Assembly (NCBI GenBank): GCA_033807695.1
Contig: CM066305.1
Coordinates: 2,356,001-2,420,000, forward strand
Direction of reading: 5' to 3'
Source of the DNA: Daedaleopsis sinensis
Taxonomy: Eukaryota > Basidiomycota > Agaricomycetes > Polyporales > Polyporaceae
DNA: 64,000 nt
Below the pieces are notes generated by a model that saw nothing but the letters and a program-made list of their open reading frames with translations, was not told the origin of the DNA and searched no databases. The position numbers and the translations under genes were made by a program. Positions 10,821 to 22,489 of this stretch are shown here, one piece after another; the stretch's first letter is position 1; every line of letters begins with the position of its first letter.

Positions 10821-12959
10821 TTACTCCGCGTACAGGACGTGCCGGTCTGTGCTGTCCAGCCATCCCCGGAGGTGGTCGTCGGTATCGAGGGGCACGAACT
10901 CGTTGCTCATGCTGTCGCGGTAGCGCAGCGCCAACACGTTTCCTCCGAGACGTGCTTGGACCTTGTCCATGAGTTGTGCATGCGTGACTTTGGGATGGAC
11001 GCGAATGGCGACAAGGTCGTCGGAGACCCGATCGAAGATCTTGATCTTCAGGAAGGCCGCGTTCGGGTTCGTCGCCGAGATGGGTGGGTTGTATCCTGCG
11101 TTCGACGCTGAGCGCGAACGTCCAGACGCGGAGGTCGCTGCGGTCTGTACAGAGCCTGCCTGAGAGGACCGCATTGATACTGGTGAGGGATCATGTGATG
11201 AAGCCAACGAAGAACGGGATGTCGCGTTCGCTTCGTGTGGATCGATCTCGAGAGGAGTACGACTTCGAGAGATGTCGCGACTGGGAGCAGGAGAGTGTGT
11301 GCGGGAGTAGGAGTAGGAGTGCGAGTGCGAGTTAACGTGAGGAGAGTGTGAACGAGAAGGAATAGTGTCGGCGGGGCGTCGGAAAGAATTCTGAGAGTCT
11401 GCGCGTGGATGATCGGTAGCTCGGGACTGAGAGCGGGCGTGAGTTCCATTCGGCTGATAGTACGAGTCGCCATTCGACGGTGGGTCCAAGTCATCGTCTT
11501 CGTATCGGGAGGCGTCACTGAGGCGGTTGTCAGGGTGCGGTGTTACACGCAAACGGGTCATTTGATCCAGAGTGGCATCAGGGTCGGCATAGCTCTGCCG
11601 CTCCTCCCCGTACGAAGACTTGCGAATCGCCTCAATCTCACCCCGACGCGGTTCAACATTCACTTCGCCATCACCAGGTTTGAGTGCGCAGAAGGAACGG
11701 ACAAGCGGGTGTTCGAGGATATGCCGTGCGTAGGTCTTCAAAGCGCAGAGCTTGTGAAGATACTCATCCAGCTCCTCCCGCCTGCTGATAGTGATTTCGT
11801 GGTCGACGACGTCCACCGGGCCGGGCATGTATGGCAGTACGCGGGTACTAGTGTCCGGACGACCGGCTTCTTGGGGGAAAGTGTCAAGGAGCTGGACTTG
11901 GAAATCGTAGAAGTCGTTGTAGGAACGGAAGAGGACCAATTCTTTCGCAGGGGGTAGAGATTGCGAACGCGAATCACCATACGGCTGATAGAGTGCATGA
12001 ACACGGAACCAGTATTCCTCCGCTTCGTAGTGAAACGTCTTCACTTCCGCAGATAGGAGAATGCCTTCAGGTAGAAGCTTGGGAGAAGGGAGACGAGGAG
12101 CTACGTCTGGAATTTGCTCTGACTGGCTCGGAAGCGGTGTTGCGCCTTGCACCATAATGGTAGGTTCGACGGGGGTTGTTGATTGTCTGTAGATGACCGA
12201 CGTGGAATCATCCAACACACCCAGTGAGATGCTGTTCGCCTTGTAGTTTAGCACGGCCCGCTTCCATTCCTCTACGCGAGGCAACTCTCCGCTGTCGATC
12301 AGCTGTAAAACGTCTTCGACTGGCCGCCCTGTGGCGGGATCACGGATTTCGACGAAGGAGACGGGAATAAGACCTGGTCGTCCGAGACGACCTATCGGTT
12401 TGGCAACGAACCATTCGCGATTAGACTGGGCGACAACGGTGATCGGGTCTCCAGACTTGGCGTCTAGCTCGTCTGCACGCTCTGCATTGAAGTCGTGTAG
12501 AACGATGGCGTAGTAGGTCTTCAGTTTAGGGGACGCAGGGGAGATCTTCGCGCTAGATATACTAGACATTCGATCGGAGGGGCTAAGATTCTTGGGCGAG
12601 CGAGGTCTGGTGGGGAGTTAATACAGAGCTCAAGAAATATAGGATGGTACGCACGTAGCAGCGCCTTTGGTGAACTCCTCGAATAGATTGGCAGGAACGA
12701 GTCCTCTTGCGCCAGTGATAGGATTGTGAGCTTCGTACCACAGGCCGCCATTATCGACTAAGACATGGAAGAAGTCTCCCTTTTCAAAGGATAGCTCCTG
12801 TGGTGCGTTGGATTTGTAGGGACCGAGAGCCCTGATAACCTTCTTGGGAGGCTGTATGGCATTGTGAGGTTTGGAAAGAGCGGGGAGGGGTGCGGGGGTA
12901 GAGATGTGATGGTGATGGTTGTCTTTGTTGCCATTCAATGACTTGCGGAGGGACTTCAT
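10821..12959 (-). CDS. BEM1: BEM1/Scd2 cell-polarity scaffold (SH3-SH3-PX-PB1)
   Basis: Two exons: 12959-12655 and 12606-10821, intron 48 nt; 696 residues. SH3-1 is at ~39-97 (VIRALGPYKSNAPQELSFEK, then GARGLVPANLFEEF). SH3-2 is at ~132-190 (YYAIVLHDFNAERADEL, then REWFVAKPIGRLGRPGLIP). PX is at ~295-415 (YWFRVHALY, LFRSYNDFYDFQ). A Ser/Arg/His-rich linker follows, and PB1 occupies ~614-696 (FLKIKIFDRVSDDLVAIRV to the C-terminus HVLYAE). Domain order and length match the Cdc42-module scaffold that bridges the Cdc24 GEF (through PB1), PAK kinases (through SH3-2) and membrane phosphoinositides (through PX). It acts at growing hyphal tips and sites of polarity. The model reads cleanly with no odd sites. 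Confidence 0.93.
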
Positions 12960-13814
12960 AGCGAGCGGATAGGTAAAATGTCGTGAAAGGGCGTGAGGCG
13001 AAGGAGAGGACGAGAAGGAGACCCGCAGGGTGTATTATCTGCGAGACATGTCCGATCCATCCAGTTCGCCCTTCTCTTCAACTTTCCCACGGATAGCTTC
13101 CAATTGTTGCTTGTCCATAATTGGCTCATCACGTCCTTCTGCCCAATCACAGCGCGCAACTCGTCCTCGGGCTCCCCGCCGATCGCCATCCGAGTCCTCT
13201 CTGTTCTCAGCTTTCGCGTTCTCCTCCCACTGCCCTCCACGCCTGCTGCCCCCGCCCTCTCCAGCTAGTCTCTCGCCGACATGGCAGCGTCGCAAACACT
13301 TTCTGTCATTTAGCCAAACTTAACGTCAGTGATCCCATCAAGGCGATATCCTCTGACGGTCTCCTCTCGTCGACAACCGGTCACCGCGCGCCAGGCTGTA
13401 CTCCCGGTCCTCGACACGCCAGTCAGGCTCCGGTGAGGCTGTGGGCTCGTGTCCGACTCTTCTTCCCATTCAACACCGCCAGTTCCTCACTTCCTGATAT
13501 CTCGTGCTACCTTCTTGCCTTCCAAGGAGGCAATGAGCCCTCTTGCCCATCTCTCGATCTCTCATACACTGTCTCTCTCCATGGCAACCTTCCCTTCGGC
13601 ATCCATAAACAGGCCTGGCGCTGCGCGATCCGGTCTATACTCGCCATCGAACTAATTGCTGCGGGTTGTCTTCTAGCTCGCAGCTCGGTTCGGTGTCAGA
13701 TGTCAACGACTAAATTATATGTTCCCAGCAGCAGGTGCTCGTAACGGTATCGATCAACATATCGCTCATTCGGCCCCTGATGTAGCTGGTCCTTGTGCCA
13801 CAGCAGAAGTCTAA

Positions 13815-13844
13815 AGAGCATCCCAAGCTAGAGCATCCCAAGCT
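13815..13844. repeat. 15-nt perfect tandem duplication
   Basis: Two adjacent copies of agagcatcccaagct in the BEM1/NOT3 intergenic region. Likely replication slippage; no function assigned. Confidence 0.85.
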
Positions 13845-13961
13845 ATACCAAAGATCCAAGCCAACAGAATGCCGTAATCCTGATAGCCCACTACCAGTAC
13901 ATGCCACACACGCAAACTGGCTGTGTTGTGGTTATCCGCATCTTCCAGCGCATGTACATTG

Positions 13962-13979
13962 TACTACGTATACGTAGTA
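13962..13979. promoter_or_regulatory. 18-bp perfect palindrome
   Basis: tactacgtatacgtagta equals its own reverse complement. It lies ~410 nt upstream of the NOT3 start in a non-coding region. A dimeric factor binding site is possible; this is inference from symmetry only. Confidence 0.6.
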
Positions 13980-14391
13980 TAACTTAGGTATAACCTACAG
14001 TCAGCTTCTCATGATCAGCGATATCCGCCTTCAGGCTTCAAATTTATGATCCCTGTCGTGACGCACACTCTGTACTCCTAAACAATGCGGATCTCTCTCC
14101 CGTAGCACCTAGATGATCATTCTGAGTGCATGCACTACTATAGCTGTTTAAAACTATAAGGATGTACGCATGCAATTGCGTCGTGACGGTCTGTCTCATT
14201 TGCTGACACATTGAGAACTTGAGATATATTCACCAGACGCATGAGCTGGAATAAGAGCCCACTATAATTGGCCGTACCACGTGAGTCGGTCCAAATTGGG
14301 GGACAAATACCATCATCCGTCCGTTTCAGCGCCTTTAACACTCTCGCTCGTACTGCTCCCCTGACTACCTTCCCTCCTCTAATATTGCGCT

Positions 14392-17300
14392 ATGGCAGCA
14401 AGAAAGCTGCAAAGTACGTTGAACTGCAGCTCAGTTACGTGATACTGTTCTCACCCGTCCTTTACTCAGCGGAAATCGACCGGACCTTGAAGAAGGTCTC
14501 GGAAGGCGTCGAGGTCTTCGAGAGCATATACGAGAAGATGCAAGCCTCTACAAATCAAACGCAGAAGGAGAAGCTGGAGACCGACCTGAAGACACAAATT
14601 AAGAAGCTCCAGCGGTTGCGAGATCAAATCAAGACTTGGGTCGCGAGCAATGACATCAAGGACAAGTCAGCGCTGCTCGACAACCGCAAGTTGATTGAGA
14701 CGGTAAGCACGTCGTCGCACATGCTCGCTTGTGGTCAGGGCCGCGTATGTGTGCTCCTACAGGCGGAAGGACGCGTGCAGATGGCGACATTCTTGGCTTC
14801 ACCAGTTTCGCATGTGCTAATGACTTTGCTCGGTCCTACCGTCATGTGGTGCTCGCTATCAACTCCTGTATCACTCTACTCGTATACAGCAAATGGAGAA
14901 GTTCAAAGCCTGCGAGAAGGAGATGAAGACGAAGGCGTTCTCGAAAGAGGGCCTTACTCAGTCTGCGAAACTCGACCCGAAGCAGCAGGAGAAGATCGAC
15001 ACTATGTCATGGGTACAACAGATGATGGATGAGCTCATGGTGCAAGTCGAGACGGCGGAAGCGGAGGTTGAGCTGCTACAGGGAGGGGGCAAGAAGAAGA
15101 GCAAGTCGGGAGGCACAGCGGAACGGTTAGAGGCGCTTGAGAGGCTCAATGACCGACGCAAGTGGCACATCAGTCGACTCGAGATCATCCTCCGGCTACT
15201 CGACAATGGTTCATTAGCCACGGACAAAGTAACCTCTCTCACAGAAGATGTGAAGTTCTTCGTGGAGAGTAATATGGTATGTCGGGTTATTGTCGTTCGC
15301 TCTACAAGGGTTCTCACGTTCGCAAAGGAGGAGGACTTCGAGGAGTATGAGGGCGTATATGACGACCTCAACTTGGATGAAGAGGAGGAGAAATTCCGTA
15401 TGCCTATTGACGAGAGCGAGAGTGAGGATTCGGAGGAAGCAAGTGAAGGTGCGTTTGTAACATCCTCTGACATTGAGTGACCCTTATGTCCCCCTAGATA
15501 TGCCTCTCAGGACACCATCGAAGAAGAATGATGAAGAGAGCGTTGCAAGTAGTAATAAACGCGATAGTCCAGTTCTGAAGAAAGCAGTGCCTACATTGCA
15601 ACATCGAAGTGCGTTATTCTTATGCGTCATCCATAGTTTGCTCCGATCACAAAGCTAACTCGTTCTCACAGAACAATCAATAGCAGCGGAACGTACGTCG
15701 CTATCAATATTTCTTGCCAGTGTCTGGTGTCATAATGCGTCGGTTTAGCGGCCAAACCTCCCCATGCAAACTTTGCGCAGCAGTCCGTGGCAAGTATGGT
15801 CAAGGCACCAGCACCACCACGAAATCCTCCATCAGGATATGCGAAGGTTGCGGCAGCGGCAGTTACACCCTCACCATCGCAACCATTGCAAGCATCTGCG
15901 TCGTCACAAGCAAGTATTGTGCCTCCAACACCATCGGTGTCTACGATCGCCTCAAGTAGTATACCTGCGGACCAACGTTCTGCTGTGACATCATCACCCA
16001 GTCTCACGCATCCTTCTGTAACAAGTCCGATGCTCTCGTCTGCGTCTGTGTCACATCAGCCAGACGACTCGTTGTACTCTGCTCAAGACTCGCCTGCGCT
16101 TCACGACGCGGTCCCAAGTACGATCGGTGGTCCCGCAGCAACTTCTTCACCACAGCGCTCCACAGCTCGGAAAGGTCGGTCCTGATTTGCATGTCGAGCC
16201 AGATAGAAGACCTACGTATTGACAACGAATGCCACAGCATCATTATCATCGCCCACAACATTGCAATCACCAGGCATGCCGGTGCGTGACTGCAGCGTTG
16301 AAGCCTCGTGTTGATCTGAACTTATTGTTATTCCTTTCCAGCATCCAGCACAGCAAGAACCGACAGCACCTGCAGCACCTGCATTACAAACAAACGGGTT
16401 GTCAGCGTTGCCGCAAGCCACCGTTCAAGCATCAACGCCTTCGCCACTACCTCAACCAGCACAGCCGTTCACCAGCGCCTCAACGACCATCGCACCCGGC
16501 CCGTCTGCAGCCACGTCACCTATGCCACCTCCGACACAACAGGCTCAGCAACCACAGTTCCCGCCCGGCGTGGCGCTCAGCAGCTCGGAGCCTAGCAAGC
16601 TTTCAGCGGGCACGATTGGGGTTCGCCCACCATCAGCAACACCCTCGCAGCTCCCTGGGCAGATTCAGCAACGTGCAACGGCGTTCCCAGGCTCGCTATC
16701 GGATCTGGTGATGTCATTCGAGAATGTGAAGCAGAAAGGTGTGTCTTTGTTCTCTTTCGCGTGTTTATCGTAGATGGCGTAGAAAGACATGCTGAGTATC
16801 TCTGTCTCGCAGCGCCACACCGGATGTCCAACCTGGACCAGGTACACAAGTTGTTGCAGGGCAGCTACTCGAGCATGCCTCAGCCACAAGACACCGAGAA
16901 GTGCGTATTCCAGCCGTTGCTACATCGTAAATGTATATGAATTCACCCGCAACCTTCACTCCCAGGCCCAAGTACTACGTACCTCGGAACCCTATCCAGA
17001 CGCCATCGTACTACCCGCAAGTGCCGCACCCTTTGCTGAACACGCCAGGAATTTTCACACAGCTCGACGTCGAGACGCTCTTCTACGTGTTCTACTACCA
17101 CCCTGGCACCTACCAGCAGTGAGTAATTTCCCGGCACTTTACGTTGCGAGCACCCTCACCCCGCGCCTATCACTCACCCCAGAAACATCAGGTACCTTGC
17201 GGCCAAGGAGCTGAAGCGCCAGTCATGGCGGTTCCACGTCAAGTACCTGACGTGGTTCCAGAGGCACTCTGAGCCTCAGGCGATTACGGAGGAATACGAG

Positions 17301-17396
17301 CAGGGCGTGTACGTGTACTTCGACTGGGAGGGGTCGTGGTGCCAGCGCAAGAAGAGCGACTTCCGGTTCGAGTACCGCTACCTCTCCGAGGACTAA
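14392..17396 (+). CDS. NOT3: CCR4-NOT complex subunit NOT3/NOT5 (CNOT3 orthologue)
   Basis: Twelve exons: 14392-14413, 14470-14702, 14890-15276, 15328-15448, 15498-15608, 15672-15692, 15749-16174, 16238-16281, 16342-16738, 16813-16900, 16966-17118, 17192-17396; 735 residues. The N-terminal coiled coil (~1-235) is nearly diagnostic: [45 protein letters not shown]. An acidic patch ([18 protein letters not shown]) and a Pro/Ser/Gln-rich linker follow. The C-terminal NOT box (~640-735) has [39 protein letters not shown] and [23 protein letters not shown]3 helps assemble the deadenylase complex that controls mRNA decay and translation. One intron (14703-14889) is 187 nt, longer than the rest, and one exon is 21 nt. 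The last acceptor was chosen after aaacatcag to give the conserved YQQYLAAKEL. Confidence 0.93.
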
Positions 17397-18015
17397 GCCG
17401 TACGCGGAAACGTGCTGCCCGCCTGCGGACCCGGCTAGGGCCACGCCGGTCACTCCTGCTTGCGTTTTTACTCTTTCGACGGGGACGTTCCGCGCCGCCC
17501 TTGGCGACGAACACAGATTCTTCTCTCTCCCCCAAGCTCAGTCCTCGTTCATTCTCTGTCCATCAACGCTTCTTGCACTTCCTCGCCGACCTTCCAACTG
17601 TTTCTGTAGCCGCCCCCGAGATCTCATGGTCCGCGCTGTATATGAATCTGCTATAATCCGCTGTACTGTCGTCGTGGACAATGACCAAACGACCCTATTT
17701 TGTTCCCTCTTCTATACCTTGTCTTGCTCCGGGGACCGTGTTTTGATGTAAGTTTCTCACTCAAGCCTCCAGTTCTTCTGTGCCCCCACATCGAACTTAG
17801 AAGACAACCGGCAACTTCTGTTCGATATTCTCCGGCAGGCTCCATCGTCCGCTCTGGCCGGCGAGAAGCTTCATCGTCGTTTATACACGCGGCTGGGAAG
17901 TTCGCACGCGCACAAGAGTGGAGGCAGTAGTATGGCTATTAGTGTAGAGTGTACGGTGCTGACATGACCCCGAGACCCAGACCGGTGCCCTCTATAGGCA
18001 GGCGGCGCGTGGTGC
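17397..18015. other. Convergent 3' spacer
   Basis: 619 nt between the NOT3 stop and the bL12m stop. Pyrimidine-rich; no gene or repeat that I can support. Confidence 0.55.
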
Positions 18016-18910
18016 TCACTCGAGCGCGACGGTCGCGCCCAGGTCCGTGAAGGTCTTTTTGAGCTTTTCCGCATCCTCTTTCGACAGGTTCTCCTTGAGG
18101 ATCTGAGGCAGCGACTCGACGAACTTCTTCGCCTGAAGGAGCAACGGGCCGGTCGGTCAGGGCCGGCGGACGGAGAAAGAAGGGGCGGTGGTGCGCGTGC
18201 AGGGGTGGAAGGTCGACGCAGAACACGATCGTCGTGAGCACGCTGCGCGAGAAGAGCAGGGCGACGGAGAGTGAGCGTACCTCGATCAGCGTCAGGTTGG
18301 GGACCATGGCCTTGACCTCGCGGATGATCTTGGGCTTCGCGGCGGCATCGAACGCCTCGAGCTTCACGTTGAACACCGTCTTCTCCTTGGGCTTCTCCTG
18401 TACGTTTCGCGGTTCCACGCGGTCAATCCCCATGCGTCCTGCTGCATACCGCGCCCGCGGGGAACAGCGAATGACGTACCGCTTCGCTCTCCTCAGCAGC
18501 GGCGGCCGGCGCTGCTGCTGGCGCCGCGGCGGGCATCGCAATCTCCTGGATGTTCAAGCGTGCCTGCAGCCGACGGTCCGTGAGCATGTGCACGGATTCG
18601 GGGCACGAGTTGCGCACGTATGCGCGGCGAAGGCGCCAGCGTGTGGCGAGGAATGGGGCTGGAAGACGAAGCGTACCTTGAGAATGGTGACGAGGTCAGC
18701 AGCCTGGAGCAGGGTGAGTCCGGAGATGTCGTCCACGATTTTGTTCAGCTTGGGGTCGGACGGCAGCGGGGGCGCGGGTGTTGACGAGGACGAGGCCGCG
18801 TCCGTCGCGAGGCACCGTGAGGGTCCTGCAAGCGTTCGCTGCCTGGTGTACAGTCTGTGAGCATGGTGTGTACGTGTGTAACGGGTGAGACCGACCGCGA
18901 CGCGCGACAT
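18016..18910 (-). CDS. Mitochondrial large-subunit ribosomal protein bL12m (MRPL12)
   Basis: Four exons: 18910-18677, 18563-18480, 18397-18281, 18132-18016, all phase 0; 183 residues. The first ~38 residues (MSRVAVGLTRYTRTHHAHRL, Arg-rich, no acidic residue) look like a mitochondrial presequence. The dimerisation part (VDDISGLTLLQAADLVTILK, RLNIQEIAMPAAAP) and Ala-rich hinge follow. The C-terminal L7/L12 fold has TVFNVKLEAFDAAAKPKIIR, VKAMVPNLTLIEAKKFVESL and DLGATVALE. bL12m forms the flexible stalk of the mitoribosome that recruits translation factors. The start was chosen at the ATG giving the shortest basic presequence; an in-frame ATG upstream (19003) gives a less typical leader. Confidence 0.9.
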
Positions 18911-19949
18911 GACCTGGAGAAAGCACGGAGAGCGGAGGAGCAACGGGTCTGGAAACAGGTGAGATTGTGATAGTGAGCAGAGGGAACTGGTGCTGACCGC
19001 CATTGATGAGCACTAGAGACAGCAGAGGCTGGGACAACACAGGAGACGGTGAGCACTGCGCGCTTGACTGCCTGCCTCGCTGGAAAACGGGACAGGCCAC
19101 GTGCCACGCGTACAATAGGCGCTCTCCTGTACATGGCCATTGGGCAGTTCGTCCGAGTCCATGATGTTTAGGAACTCCGACCAGACCCTCGTCGTCCAGG
19201 GACCAGAGTACGTTTCAAGCTTCAAACAACCGCGGACACGCCTTGCGACCGTGCGAATGACAGTAGAACTGTATATGCCAGATTTTGCTACCAGTCAGTA
19301 ATTGTGCTCCCTGTCCGAGATATTTTGTCTGTTGAACACAGATCGCCACAGAACTTGACCTTAAGCACGGTAACCAGCGTCCAGGGGAATGGCAACATCG
19401 CTACTAGCGACATTGAGGTTTATGCTGCTCTAGGGCCGAGCAGAGACCCACCGACGGGAGGTCGAAGACGAGCTGAGAATTCAAGCAAATATGTGCAGTG
19501 GTCGCGTTCCCTTTTATACCCGCACGACGCTCATACTGGTTCACAGAAAAACCGTTACCTGATTGGTCTTACACATCGTCGCGAGGCGGTCGCGAAATAC
19601 TCCGTGTCAGTGCTCTGAACACCTTACGGAATGCACAGCACAAGCATGCCGTAGGCCGTCGAATAGAGCGTCCGTCGCTGGCAAGACTAGCGGTCGTAAC
19701 GTGAGCTCAGTCGGACGAGTCGATATTCGCTCAATGGCTCGATCGGGCCTGGAGTCTCTCAATTCGCTGCATCCATCTGCGCTTCTCTTTTCGCTTCCAA
19801 TGCCCTGCTTCCCTGGAAAATTCGATGGCGTTGCTCGACCGCGCTCACGCGTCCCACCGCCGACGCTCAAATACGTCTCGTCCATTGCGCCCAATGCCTG
19901 AGCGACCCCACCCCACCGTCCGGTCTGTATCCGCCAACACTCCTTCACC
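18911..19949. other. Divergent intergenic region, bL12m / DUF6534 gene
   Basis: About 1.04 kb upstream of both genes. A 155-codon minus-strand frame (19607-20074) overlaps the start of the DUF6534 gene and has no conserved composition, so I do not call it. Ordinary promoter sequence is presumed. Confidence 0.5.
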
Positions 19950-21949
19950 ATGACCATCGTAGACGAGACGTGCGCGCTTTTTTTCTGTGGAATATGGGAA
20001 TTGCACTCACTGTCGCACCTCAGAATGGGGGCCCTCCTCATCGGGGTCATTATATCGGGCGTGTGAGTCGTCACATATATCGCGAGGAGCTGCTTGACTC
20101 ATGATGGACCCTTACAGCATGTACGGGAGTGAGTGGTTGTCGCTCGACCGCTAACAAACAGCAGTCGCTGAGGGTGCTGCAGTCTCCTGCTCGCAGATCT
20201 ACTACTATTATACCCGCTATCCAAACGATAAACCAACCGTCAGGCTACTAGTGAGTATCGTTGCTATCACGCCACTCGCTTCAGCTGACCTTCTCCAGGT
20301 CATGGCGGTCTGGATTACAGATACCATCCATCAGGTACGTCGTATGAGCATCATTTCAGAGGCTCTCCCAACTGAAGGTTCCTGCTTGAAGGCGTTGATC
20401 TCGCACAGCAGTAGGTTTCTTTGCTCGCCTTCAGCTCCCATTCTGACAATGTTTACGTCCAGTATACTGGTATCTTGTCACGCAGTATGGCAATGCTTCT
20501 GCCATGACATTGCTCAACAAGTCAGTCGCCTTTGATTCGCTTCATCACCTCCAGGTCTCATTATCTTCGCTTCGCATAGGACGATCGTTGTCGAAGTGCT
20601 GTTTAACGTATGTTCTTTGACGTCCTGCCTCCCGTTCATCCGCTCATTACCCTCTTAGGGCTTCACCGGTCTATTTGTACAAGGGTGGGATGGTCGACCT
20701 GATTCATGTTCTTGACTTGCTCACGAGCCTGCAGCTTCTTCGCCATGAGAGTGTACAAGTTGAGCGAGAAGAAACTGTACCTCTTCATCCCAGTGGTGCG
20801 TAATGGGATCGCGGTCGTTGCATCGGATATTAATCTCTCATTAGGCTCTGATGGTTGCTGCCGAGTTTGGTTAGCCGTCATCTTCACCGTTGCATTGAAG
20901 ATGACTCATGCGTTGACGGGTTTATACAGGCGTGTCAGTAGCATACACAATCCAGGCGTGAGTATCCTTGACAGATCTTAGTCATTGGTGTCATTAACCA
21001 CTCTTCCTAGCTTCGGACTCCATTCATTCATGGATCTCGCCCAACTCCGGGTATGTCCATCCATCTGACCATGATCCAGCACCGAACATGACCGTCTGTA
21101 GGGTCTATCCATATGCATGAACGTGTTCGCCGCGGCAGCCGACGTCGCCATTGCGGCGATACTGTGCACGATCTTGCACACCTCACGCACTAACTTTGCT
21201 CGATCTAACACCCTCATCAACAAACTGGTAAGTACAGTCTAACAATCGGTGTGATATAGCGCGTCATTCTGACTTCTGTCCCAGATCGTCTTCGCTGTAA
21301 ACACTGGGCTTCTGACCAGGTCTGTATATCCTTTCGCTAAAAGCCCTCCAAACCTGACATCTTTTGCAGCGTATGCGCTTGTATTTCTCTGATCACATTC
21401 TTTACTGTGCCGGACTCCTTCATCTACATCTGCTTCTACTTCCTCATCGGTCGCCGTACGTCCTTCCTAGCTGCGTGTACCATATACCCCTCCCCTCATA
21501 CTTAACCGATGGTTACCCTAGTCTACTCGAACTCACTGATGGCCACACTCAACGCGCGACAGAGCCTCCGAGAAGCGGCGTCCACCAACGACGTCTCTCT
21601 CTCGCTCCGAGACCTGCAACCCGGTACCACCAGCAACATTGCACATTATACTGTGAGTAGCTTCATACCACTCCGCTGTTCCGAGACGTCCCCCTCACCG
21701 ACGTCACTGTCGCTGCCAGCGGCGCGGCGACGGCATTGCGATCAGGATAGAAACCACCCACGACATGAAGCATGATGGGCCGGATGGAGAACTCGACAAT
21801 GACATGAGCACCAACGTGAGTGCGAACACATTATTTCCACGGAACCATCCGAGTCGCTTGTCATGTCCTGGCTGATATCGTTCGTCCGCCAGTCCGATGC
21901 TGTCCCCGAGCTTCATGAGGGCAAGCACCATCACGTCGAGGAGGTCTGA
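19950..21949 (+). CDS. DUF6534-type seven-transmembrane protein (basidiomycete-specific family)
   Basis: Nineteen short exons: 19950-19969, 20024-20062, 20118-20128, 20183-20250, 20299-20334, 20392-20410, 20463-20520, 20580-20607, 20659-20684, 20735-20795, 20845-20869, 20930-20957, 21011-21050, 21102-21227, 21285-21319, 21370-21455, 21522-21652, 21720-21815, 21893-21949; 329 residues. Hydrophobic helices include MGALLIGVIISGVMYG, YWYLVTQYGN, FVQGFFAMRVYKLS, ALMVAAEFGVSVAYTIQAF, ICMNVFAAAADVAIAAILCT, LIVFAVNTGLLTSV and VPDSFIYICFYFLIGR. The conserved LYSNSLMATLNAR is followed by a polar tail rich in His, Asp and Glu. These proteins are numerous in mushroom-forming fungi. Function is unknown, though a receptor-like membrane role is often proposed. 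Exons of 11 and 19 nt make automated models prone to error here. Confidence 0.8.
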
Positions 21950-22489
21950 TTCCTAGGGTCCTGCTTTTTCTTGCGCTCTCGGGGATGCGATATGAGCGTC
22001 GGGTATATGTACGTGCAGAGAGTGTGTTGTGTTGCTTGTGAATGCTGTAGCTGAGGTAGGATAGCAAGGCCGTAATTGCTTGGTTCGAGTGTAACGTCTG
22101 TATCTTGTGTTAGATGTACAAGTAATTTCTTGTTGTGCATATCTCGCTGCTGCACACTTCTTGCGCTTCTGTCTTACGTAGGTGTCGAATGCATGTCTTT
22201 GCCCGATAGCTCGACCTCGGCCTACGAATGATTTCTTGTATATATTTAAAGGCAATCGAACACATGGACCTGTTCCACAGAACGAATCTAGCGGCACGAT
22301 TGCTAGTTGGGCAGGATGTATTTGAGATTTATGCGAATCATACCGGCCGGTCGCATGTTCGTACAGGGTGAGTGAAATGTAGTTGTCTCCCCTAGGGAGA
22401 CGATGAGGACCTATTGAACGGGGGGAGGGGGGGGGGGGACGGTCCTTAGCGAGAAAAGGTGTCGGCAGCGAAATGTGGATAAAACTCGA
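21950..22489. other. Convergent 3' spacer
   Basis: 540 nt between the DUF6534 gene and the SHG1-type gene. Apart from a G-run at 22420-22438 I see nothing to annotate. Confidence 0.55.
22420..22438 (+). repeat. Poly-G tract (19 nt, one interruption)
   Basis: A run of G broken by a single A, 52 nt beyond the stop of the SHG1-type gene on the opposite strand. Its length may vary between isolates or be misassembled; G-quadruplex formation is possible. Confidence 0.8.

Larger units (their letters stand above)
12960..14391. promoter_or_regulatory. Divergent promoter region between BEM1 and NOT3
   Basis: 1.43 kb shared upstream region of two divergently transcribed genes. It contains pyrimidine-rich tracts at 13040-13320 (the BEM1 side), a 15-nt tandem duplication at 13815-13844 and an 18-bp perfect palindrome at 13962-13979. 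Open frames of 200 residues or fewer here (for example 13121-13744) have no conserved features and I treat them as chance. Confidence 0.55.

Noticed and set aside
13121..13744. 207-codon plus-strand frame in the BEM1/NOT3 spacer
   Set aside because: No domain, unusual composition, no splice partners; lies in a pyrimidine-rich divergent promoter.
18845..18905. Intron inside the bL12m leader
   Set aside because: The frame is open through it and forms a plausible Arg-rich presequence; the candidate donor is poor.
19607..20074. 155-codon minus-strand frame
   Set aside because: Overlaps the start of the DUF6534 gene on the other strand and shows no conserved motif.
20860..20950. Frameshift in the DUF6534 gene, because two hydrophobic frames abut near 20870
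   Set aside because: An extra GT-AG intron at 20870-20929 joins AEFG to VSVAYTIQAF in phase and restores the family pattern; the second hydrophobic frame is intronic chance.
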